Of a DNA stretch of 64,000 nucleotides, positions 47,201 to 58,150 are shown one piece after another. The notes beneath the pieces are model-generated. The model saw only the letters and a list, made by a program, of their open reading frames with translations. It did not search any database and was not told where the DNA came from. Both the position numbers and the translations under genes were made by a program. The DNA lies in assembly GCA_017506865.1 (NCBI GenBank), contig JAFCMP010000024.1, positions 310,001-374,000 on the forward strand. Direction: 5' to 3'. Numbering within the stretch: the stretch's first letter is position 1; each line of letters begins with the position of its first letter. The stretch is from Tribonema minus. Lineage: Eukaryota > Sar > Xanthophyceae > Tribonematales > Tribonemataceae.

Positions 47201-50200
47201 ATAAAATTTTAGGTGCAGACGCAGACTTCCTGCAGGCGAGCAAGGCAGCGTGAGGCATGCACAAGACTTGACATCAGGACAGCAAAAAAACTTGACGTGT
47301 AGCACTCTCTAGAACAGGAGTGAGGCTGCTGTCTGTACGCGACGAGAAACATCATCCCAAACAGGTGCAGCCGACCACCCGCGTAATATTCTGAGTCAGC
47401 TCTTGCTGCGTGAACTGAGTCACTGCTACGACTTCTGTGCAACAAGAAGTGTAGTGTATTCAGTGATTTGCCTGCAATGCTCATGAAACATCATATTTTG
47501 GCCAACTACACCACCAGCACCCATTACCACAGGCAGAAATCGCCCTGGGAACAGGACCTGCCAGGCGAGCCTGCTAGGCGAGCATAATGCACGTCTACTA
47601 GTAGCGCTCGCTACACGAACAGTAAAGAAAGCGCGATCTGCTCCTGCTCCCTGCCCGCAGTACAATCTATGTCAGCTGGGGATTACCGCGTTCGCAACTG
47701 CACAGTTGATGCAGGCAAGTGCGATCTAACATCAGAGCTGCATCCGCTCCTTGCCTTCCCAGGAGTGCAGCGTACAACTGCCAGTTACACTTTGTCGAGG
47801 GAGTGACTCACCGCCTCCGCTACCGCGCTGACGTTCACAGCGTGCAGTGTGGCGGACCACTCCGCCTGCGCAACACGCAGGCAAAGCAGTCCAATAGGCA
47901 GTCATATTTCGAGCATACAAAGGTGTACGCAGGTGGCCATTGAAGAAAGAAAAAATCAGCGACCTGTGCAGCAGTAGCAGGCCCGCTGCTGTGGCATCCT
48001 GGACTTGAGGAAAGAGGTTGAGTAGAAGCTGAGGACAGAAACATTTATCAAGCGGCCGTAGGCTCACAAGGTGCCCAAACTATGGCGGACCACTCGACGT
48101 GCCAAGTTCACACGCCCGCAGCAGTCCAAAAGTCCGTCATACTCCCAAGTACTGAGCGAGTGTAGCGAGTGCGAGAGCTATTTTATCCTTGAATTACCAC
48201 CCACACGCCGATAGCACAACTGCAAAGTCCAGAGGGCGCAGCGCTACGGAAGAGCGCAATGCCATACATACAGTATGCGCATGACGCGCCTTGGTGCAGC
48301 AATGCAATGCGGCACACACTGCATGCATCCATAAATTCATTCATACGTTCCGCCCCCCCCCCTACGTTAATAGCGCAACTGCACTAACACTCCAGAGAGC
48401 GCAGCGCTGCTCAATAGCGTAGCCATCCACATTGCGCACGCCATACATGCCGTACAGATAACTTGTTGCGCGTGCGCGGCACCACAGCGACTGCCGCCAT
48501 CAGAATCGCGCATGCCATACCGCAGCTCTGCTTCGATTGCAGACTTACATCACCTTCTGCGACGCGTCACACAGCAAAATCATCCAAACTTCGCCGCCCG
48601 CGCGGTGACGGCGCGTGTACACTGCGCTTCAAAACCGCTCTGCACAGTGTTGCTCAAAAGCGATGCCATCGACACCATGTTCAACCAATTCGAACGCACC
48701 TTGTCGCGCGAGCGCTGCACGATGTCCGTGGTGCGCACGCCCGCCGCCGTCAGGATCGCGCGCGCCATGCCGTAGCTCTCGGGGTGAACGCGCGTCTCGT
48801 CTAGGGGCTCGAGGGACCCGGTGATGCGCAGAAACCCTGCGGCACAATGCAAGAACAAGGCGTTGAGTGAGCACGGCGAACACTGGCAATTTTGCTGCTG
48901 TAATGAACATCGGCACAGACTTGTGGCTGTTGCGCACTGATGATGAGCGACAATGAGTACCGCAGGCGTGTGAGCTGCGGCCTGCCGTAGCGTTATGTAT
49001 GTAGCAATGGCGGTGAGGAATTTGGCACATCAAGGGCGCATACCGGCACCATGCTCTGCCATTGCGCGAGGCCAAGACGGCGTGCGCTGCAAGACACGCG
49101 CATGTTATCCGCACTGCGCATGTCAGAAAAGACAGGCATGTAGCACTGAAATGGTGCCTTGCACCCATCCCTCCTGACAGATCGTCCGAGAGTACGCGGG
49201 GGGGACAGTGCTGCCAAATTCGCGGCTGAATAATTCAGAAGGCGTCTGAGCGAGCGCTTGATTAGTGAAAAGCACAGTGGATAAAAATGTCTGAGCGCTG
49301 CTGAAGCATATCGCAACGCATGGCGGTTACGCAAAGCTAGTCTGAGAGCCCTTAGAGTGGGAGAGCACACGCCAATGCACCACAATGCGTTAATCAGGTT
49401 GCATGCCAACGTGGCCACGACGCGTACATCCTACATGTACGTAGGCAGACCTAGAGGCGCGCTGCATACAGACAGACACGTTCGTGCGCATCTCATGTCA
49501 AAGAGGCGCAGAAAGTGTTGACGTGTGACCCTGATCGCCATGCTGATGGTATGGCAGCTGCGGACGCTCCTGCACTCAAACGCGCTGCGAATTGCCATCG
49601 AAGCACGGGGCGGCATGCACGAAGAAAACCATTGGGTGCATGCTGCGGAGCGCTGCACACCCCACAGAGAACTGTGATTCAACAGCTAGGTCCAGAAGCG
49701 ACTACTTACACATCACGTACCTGCAGCCTGATGAGATGTGGATAGCAGTACGTGGGCGTCATTGTGCGTGCACGGCAGCGTCGCCGCAGGTTGCAGTGGT
49801 AGCAGTGGCGGCGGCAGCGGCAGGAGCAAGGGCCGGCGGCAGCAGAAGGCAAGAGAGGGTGGTGAGACGTGCACAGCGCGCGACGTCGAGGTAGGCATTC
49901 ATCATGCTCAAACAAGAAGCAGGTACACATGACAGGCTGCCCACATACTCAAATGAGGAGCAGGTACACGGTGCAGGCTGCCCGGTTGTATCTGCCGCTG
50001 CTGCACATCGTAAACATCAGGGAAATCACCAACAGTGCTTGGTAACATTGTGCTAGAAGGCATCTAGCCTTGACAGCAACGCTCAGCAAGCATGTAGAGC
50101 ACTTCTCATCATCAACTGCAAGCGGTGACGCACCTGCTGGAACGCCTTCGGCCCGATCCCCGATATGCGGATGAGGCTCTGCCGGCACCGCAGACCGCCT

Positions 50201-53200
50201 GGCTGTATGAGCGCTGCTGAGCGGATGCTGCGCGCCTGCGCCTTTGTCAGCCTGTGATGTGGGAAGTGGTAGCGTTGTTTGTCAGCCTGTGGTATGGGAA
50301 GTGGAAGTGTTGGAGCTACTTGTCAACAACACGTCCGCATTGCGAGAGATCGCCGACCTGCAGGCATAGAGCGAAACTAGGAGCACTGCCAACATCGCTG
50401 CCGCTGTTAAACGGACGCTGTGCGCCTGCGCCTTTGTCAGCCTGTGATATGGGAAGTGGCGTGTGTGTCAGTGAATGGAGTTCACTCATATCTGTGCAAT
50501 CTACAACTCAATCTGTGGACTCTGATTGATGTCTGCACGAGAGTACATTGCACGATGTCCTGTGCGCTGATGGGAAAACCACAAGTGAATGCATGGGAGG
50601 AGACACGGAGTACGCCGCACCTCCATCAAGCGCGTTGACGAGCAACTTCATGCGACGCTCCAAGAAACGAGGCGCACGACAAGGAGACTGGGCGCACGAG
50701 AGTGTGTCAGTGCATGAAATTCACCTCATACTTTATTGAGTACATAGTGCGTTGAGGGAGAGCGTCGGCCCGCTAGCACGCACCTCAGAGCGACGCGGCA
50801 CACAACCGCATGTATGTGTGACAAATGGGGGGGGGGGGGGGTGGCAGAGTGCACCTCCGCGCAGCCTCATCTCAACCCCCCTGCGAACCAAGCGCGCGGT
50901 TCACTGCGCACTCGACAACATTGCGCACAAAACTCATCATCAAAACCTTCGTGCGGTCCACTGGGCACTCAGTGACGTTGCGCGCAGAACCACGTATATA
51001 TAGCGCTTGAAGTGTTGTGTCGTGATGATTTGAAGTAAAATGAATAATCCGAGTATTGTGTACTTGTCAGTGTGTAAAGTCTCACCCGCTGACGTGCGCC
51101 AGATTTCACCATCATGAAAGTCTCCAAGCAAACCGAACCCAAACTTCGTGAATCAAGCGTGCGCACCACTGGGCACTACACCAGAGAGAATTGCGCGTAT
51201 TTCAAAGTATAAGATACACTGCCAAGTATACTCATGAAGTATCCTTCATAAAGTCTCACCCGCTGACGTGCGCCAGAAGGGGCTCGCTGGCCGAGTTGAG
51301 CTCCAATTGAGTGTGCGGTCCTCTGGACACTAGACAATATTGCGTGTAGTACCACTTATATATACATGTACACTTGTATATACTGAAGTACATGAGTATC
51401 AAGTATCAAATTACGATGCATGCTTTGAAGTATGGCGCATCAAGTCTCACCCGCTGACGTGAGCCAGAAGCGGCTCGCTGGCCGAGTTGAGCTCCACGCC
51501 GACCTCCGCCACGCAGTCGCACACCGTCTCAAACAGGCGGTCGTTGAGCTCCTTGGCGGGCAGGTCGTGCTGATACATACCTACCCCTGGGAGCGCGCGC
51601 GGGGATGCAGGTGAGGCGCCACGTTGCGCCCGCACGCTGCGTACTAGTGCTGAAATACATGCATATCCCTCGTGACCGCGCAGGGGTTTGAGCTCGTCGT
51701 GCTGATACACATGCCTACGCCTGAGAGCGCGTGGGGATGCAGGTGAGGCACCACGTTCACGTTGCGCCCGCGCGCTGCCTGCGGCATTGACTAGTGCTGA
51801 TATACATGCATACCCCTCGGTACGCGCAGGGGTTCGCCTTTGAAACGCGCACGTTTATGCCCCCGGAAGATGTATGGGGATGCAGGTGAGGAAACATTGC
51901 GCCTGCATACGCCCTTCAGCCTGTGCATGGGGTGCCAGTTACGTGACATGTTGCTCCCGTGCGCTGCCGACAGCATTCAACAATGCGAGCGATCGGCGCC
52001 GGTGCTCAAACAGGTGATGCGATCTGCGCCAGTGCTCAAACAGGTGACGCTGGTGCATGCTTACGACTGATACAATGGCATGAGCGAGTACCGCCGGGCA
52101 GGCAAAGGCATGTTCACCAGAGACTCAAGCGCTGGCATGATTTGAGAAGTAGCGCGCGGTGCGCTGCGTCCTGCGCATGCACGAGGTTGCCAAATTTGCG
52201 GGACCTAACATCGCCTGTTCCCAATGTGCACCTGAAGCTCGAAGATGACGTGTTCTTTTTGCAAAACACAATGGAACCCATGTACTTCAAGTATGCACAA
52301 ACAAATGTTTCTCAATTAACCCGACACCTGCGAAATTTGGGGATGGCAGTGAGCGCCATGGCAAGCGCGCCGGACACGTCCATGTCACGGGATACGTACG
52401 GTATCGCTTGCCCACTCTTTCAAGTACTTGAGGAAAGCACTTCTGATCGCGAGCGACGCACCTAGCGCCGAGGGCTCCACCTTGACGAGCTCGCTGAGGG
52501 GGTCTGCCAGCCTGCGCCCTATCGATACGGCGCCGAGCGAGGAGCAGTCCACCCCCGGGAACTCGGACGCGGCGGCCGCGGAGACGGACCAGACGCTGGC
52601 GCCCGCCTCGCTGACGGTGACGCAGCGCACTGACGTGGCAAAAGCGCAGGGGGTTACGCACCAATGAGGTTCGTGATGCATTCGCGCGATTACGACGCAC
52701 TTGGTGCGAATGCTCGAAAGACCCTGGTAATGGACACATATGCGTTTGAGCGAGAGTGTGTGCATTATAAGCCAGTGTGGCAGCGAGCGGCAAATACAGG
52801 GTGCGCAGACGGACCAAATGCTGGCGCCCGCCTCGCTGAAATACATGCAGTCGTCACGTCGGACACTTTGCGTGGACGCGCGCTTTTTGCTCGTCGCGAT
52901 CACGCTGACCCCACCAGTTCATACGTACATGCATGCTCACTGCGCAGCGTATGACATCACGACGCTTCCATGTGCAGTCGTATGGTGACGAACTTCGGCT
53001 GCCCCTGCCGCCACAGGGGATGGTACTCAAATGCACTGGGACTTTCTTGCACAAAGGGGGACCGAAGCAGGCGTCGAGTCACGTGACCGGTTTTTGTCGC
53101 ATGTGACTGCCACGCGAAAAATCGTCGTCAATCACAACACCAGGCATGAGCCATACAAAACATCATTCATCACAACATCACCAGGATCCCAAGAGAAGTC

Positions 53201-56200
53201 GCGTGGCACCGTACCTTGGCTGCCCCTGTCGCCGAGGGCGGCGCGCGCCTCAGCGATCAGCTGCTGCGCCTGCGCGACGCCCACGCCGTTGCCCAGCGCC
53301 ACCACCTGTACGCCGTGCGTCTCGATCATGGCGGCGACGGCCTTCACAGCCTGCCCTCGCGCGGCTGCAGCGGCGGCGGCGGCGGCACACCGAGCAGCGC
53401 AGTCAGAGTCCGCTGATGGGTTCCAGGATGTTTCGTTTGAACATACACTGTGGAGACATGGGATGATTAAGTTAGGAGCTGATGCAAGGCAAGCACGGAC
53501 CATGGCTAACCTCGCGGCTGCAGCAGCAGCGGCAGCGGCGGCACACCAAGCAGCGCAGTCAGAGAGTCCGCTGAGGGTTCTGGGGCCTGGTTTCTGAAGT
53601 AAATTCAGAGATGAATTCACAAATTTGTCAGGATTCATGAAGCGTTTGAGAAACAGCGCAGTTCAGTTGGGGCCGTCGCGCGGCAGCGGCAGTGGCGGCG
53701 GCAGGGGCGGCACATCGAGCAGCGCAGTTAGAGCCTGCTGATGGGCTCCAGAATGTTTTATCTGAAACAGATTTCCGGAGGCGTGGGATGATTGAGTTTC
53801 GAGCTGATGCAAGGCAAGCAGGGACCATGGCCTGCCCTCGCGCGGCTGAGGCGGCGGCACACAAGCAGCGCAGTCAGAGCCGCTGGTGGATTTTGCGGTA
53901 CTTTTTGTCTGTTGGTCTCCTGATTACAAAGGCATTGTGTGGTTGAGTTTGGAGCTGTCTCGAGGCTGGCGGAGGCCAAGTGCATGCCGAGCAGTTTTAT
54001 CTTCTTCTAGATATGACACCCACCCCGGAAATGTGCAACCGTGACTCCAAAGCATTACCAGTCGAAAGGCTCATCGCGGAGCACGGCTGCAGGTTACAAA
54101 CATCAGTGCAGGCATGTGGACGTGTTTGAAGTATTCTTTGACTGAGGTACTTCAAGTGCGTCACAGTTTGAAGCACAGCCACCCGCAGGTGTGTGTTGAT
54201 GCGCACCTGCGTTGTTGGCGTACGGCAGTATCGTCTTGAGCTCCAGCACCTCGCTCTGCGGCCCGAGCGCGGCCAGCTTGACGCCGTGCTTGAGGCCGGG
54301 GTCCACGCCTGTGGGTAGGTAGGTATGGCACACCGCGCAGCGGCATACATGAGAACACTATTCCACAATTAGTGGTCCTCCCTTTCTGGCGTGCGCAGTT
54401 GCGCAAGCACAGAATGCAGCATTGCGCTTGAAGAGTGACAGGAACAACGGGCAGAGCAGACGCCATTCGTGCTATGACGGCTGCACGCCCTGCTCCACCT
54501 TCTATCAGAAAGCAAACCAGGGTGCTCCCAGTGCGCGCCCCCCCGCGTGATGTCAATCTTCAACGGTGACGCGCCAGCGGTGTGCTGCTAAGGGCAACGC
54601 GCAGCGGCGTTGTGGATGGTAGCTATGAGGCCACAACGGGGGGGGGTTTCGTTGACCGTCCGGCGCTGTTGACTTAAGCAGCTAGCGTGGGTTTGACCAT
54701 GGCGACGCTGATGGTGGTGCGCGGCGTGTAGCATCGGCGCGCACGGGCGGCGTAAAGAAGCGCGCAAGGGCAGACGCGCTGCTGCACAATTCAATACTTC
54801 AGCAGTGACGCGCCATCGGTACTGCAAGCGACTGCAAGGCTCGCCGTCGGTGGCCACGCGCGCGCACGTCCCATCGGGGCGCACGCCTTGCACGGAACGT
54901 AACCGTCCACGACGCATCGTATGTCCTCTCAACTGCACCTTGCACCAGCAGGTGCGCCAAACTCCCAAGGAACATTGAAGCGCAAACTGGCAGGGAGCGG
55001 CACTCTTGCGAGCGACATGATCGGGCCAAGCCATGCGCATGCTGAGCGCTGCTGACCTAGGATGCGCGTGTCGCGCAGCGGCGGCGCCAGCAGCGCGGCC
55101 CTGAGGTTGGACGCAAACGCCTCCATGCCCGCGGTGTCGCCCTTCCTGTCAGGACAGACACGCGGACGCGCATTCGCATACACAGCAGCTCAGCGGACGT
55201 GCGACAAAGGGCATGCGCATGCCCGTGTGAATCATGCAGAGTAGGAAGACTGATGTGAAAGACCGTCGAAGCTGGGGCGCAGCGAGCTACGCATTAGTAG
55301 CGAACGCCTCCATGCCCGCAGTGTCGCCCTTCCTGCTGGACATGCGGACGCGTACGCGCATACGCAGCAGCTCAGCCAACGCGTGACTATGGGAACACGT
55401 GTGCCTTACCTTAATCATACGTGAAGTACGAGGTCTGATCTGATGTTGTTGTGAAGCTGGGCTCAGTGTACTATGTACCTGTGGCGTGTGTGACATACTG
55501 CTCGGTTCATCACATGTGTACTAAATCGCAGCAGCAGCGGCAGAAGCGATGGCAGCAGAGAACCTGTCAGGCCCATGCCGTCAAGAACTGATCCATCGCG
55601 TTGCAGTGCTTCACGCTGATTGCAGTTGCACACAGGGCAGTTGCGCTCGGGGAACATGCGCACAGCGGTGACTTCAAGGTTGCATGTGTCCTCCAGCATG
55701 CGCTGAACCCATGCAAGTGAAAAATTACACCTCAGACATTGCAACGCGTAATGGCCGAACAGGGCCCGCACCTGTAGCCCTCGTTGAGCACTTCGCGCTG
55801 GATACTGAGCGCTCACACTTGCAATGCGTCAACTGCAGTCGGTTTGTGCACTTTTCTGCTGCTCAGATCAGATACCGCAGAGCATGCAAGGCACTCGACC
55901 GCGACGGCGTGACGGCCCAGGAGAACTCGCACCTGCAGCCCTCTTTGAGCACCTCGCGCTGGATGCTGAGCGCTCACACTTGCAACATGTCAACTGCAGT
56001 CGGTCTGCGCACTTCTGTGCCTGCTCAGATCAGACACTTCAGAGCATCTCAAGCACGCGAGCGCATCAGCATTCAGGCCTTGAAGCTCCCGCACCTGTAG
56101 CCCTCCTTGAGCACCTCGCGCTGGATGCTGGGCGCGAGGAGCCGCTTCCACGCGTCCTGCGCGGCGGCGGCCAGGCAGTCGTTGGCGGCGCGGCTGCGCG

Positions 56201-58117
56201 GCGCCGGCGGCAGGCTGTGCAGTATCTGCGCAGCAGCAAGGGACAAAGGGGCGTAGATGCATGTGGCAGTCAGTCTTGATGATGGCGATGACAGGGGCAT
56301 GCAGAATTCGCCCAGGCGTGCATGATGATGCACAGGCAGTCGCTGGCGGCGCGGCTGCGTGGCGCTGGCGGCAGGCTGTGCAGTATCTGCGCAGCAGCGG
56401 GGAACGCCGCGATACAAACGCACGTGGTAGTCAGTCTCAATGATGGTATGCAAAGTTAGTTCATGGAGTGCATGATGATGCTTGGGCAGTCAGCAGCCGC
56501 GCGGCTGCGCGGCACAACACACTCGTGGTATCTCATTTTGAAGTGCAGTGGCTGTACTCTAGCAGTACACAAAGGCACTCGCTGAGTACATGCCCCGCTG
56601 TACGTGCAGCGGCGGCGGGGCTCGCCGGGCTAGGGTTAGGGAGGGGGTTGGCATGCCGCTCACTGCGCCCAGCCTCTGCTCATCTGCCGGCTTGACGCGC
56701 CCGCACGCAGCACCAGCACACGCGTCCGACGGCAGTCAACAGCTCCGCCACTTGCAGTACCATCAGCGCCACCTCACCTGGGCCCGCACATGCCCAACAG
56801 CACGCGAACGCACTGCAGCTGACAAAGTCACTGCTGCATCTCATGGCGTCCAGCGCCTGTTCGTCCACTGCCACGTACGGCGTGGCGATCACCAATGCTG
56901 CGCCTACAGGCCAAGGCGCCTGGCAGTGCTCAGATGCCCCACGGCGTGCGCATGAAAAAGCAGTACAGGTGAAGTACCGCCCATCTCTTCACTTCAACTT
57001 TTGCCGCGGCAGCGTCACTTCAACAGCTCACCCACGCCTCCAGCACCTGCTTGTTCACAAGCAACATCATGTACTACCCAAAACTGTGTCAACTTCACCT
57101 TCTCCTACCAGCGTCAATCCGACAGGTGACTCACAGCCTCCATAACCTGGTCGTTCGCCGCCGCGTGCAGCTTCACGTTCATGTCGAGCACCTGGTCGCT
57201 GGCCCCCAGGTCACTTGGCCTTTTCTTGCAGCACTTCAACAAAACGCACTCATCTACCGCGTCGAGTGCCTGCCTGTTTGCGGCCACATACAACTTCACG
57301 TACTACCCAAACCAACACCAGCTGCAACTTTTACCACCAGCATCGCTTCAGTCAGTGACTCACCGCCTCCAGAACGTGGTCGTTCGCCGCTGCATGCAGC
57401 TTCACGTTCACGTTCAGCGCCTTGGCCGCCGAACAATGCACCAACTTCAACTACCACCACTCAAGCATCACTTCAACGCCCCACTCACCGCCTCCAGGAC
57501 GTGGTCGTTCGCCGCCGCGTGCAGCTTCACGTTTACGTTGAGCGCCTTGGCGGCGGCGCCGCGCCGCAGCGCGAGCCACTGGTGCCCCTGCACCTCGCGC
57601 ACGACGCAGTCAAAGCCGTGGTAGTGGCTGAAGTCCGCCTCCTGCGCGGGGGCGCCGCCGCCGCCGCTGCCGCCCTTCTTGGACGCGGCCTTCTTGGCGC
57701 CGCTCACGTAGCGCAGCGGCGCGGCAGTGATGAAGGCGCTGCGCTCGATGTGCGCGCGCGCGGCCTTGCGCGCAGGCGCCCAGCGGCTGATGCGCTCCGC
57801 CAGTATCTGGGGGTGTGCGGAGGGGGGGGGGTGCGGTGTCTCACACGTTGTGATTGTGTGCACGCGGGGGACGCCTAGTTGTATTTACTGCTGGATAACA
57901 TGTACATGGCCGGTGCCCAGAGGCTGATGCGCTCTGCCAGTGTCTGGAGAACGCGCAAGGGGTGCGGCGTGATGCTTCATGTGTGTGTGTGGAGAAGCGG
58001 GGGCTCTATATGTAATAAGTCATCAAATGTATGTAATGTGGCCTTCAGAGCACATGTATGTCGCCTTGCGCACGGGCGCCCAGCGGCTGATGCGCTCCGC
58101 CAGTATCTGCGGGCAGG

Positions 58118-58150
<33 letters not shown>

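Noticed and set aside
58075-58110. Acceptor echo at 58.08 kb as the real start of Tex exon 5
   Set aside because: The frame beyond '[11 protein letters not shown]' breaks and lacks the rest of the domain. The copy at 57806 stays open for 106 codons.
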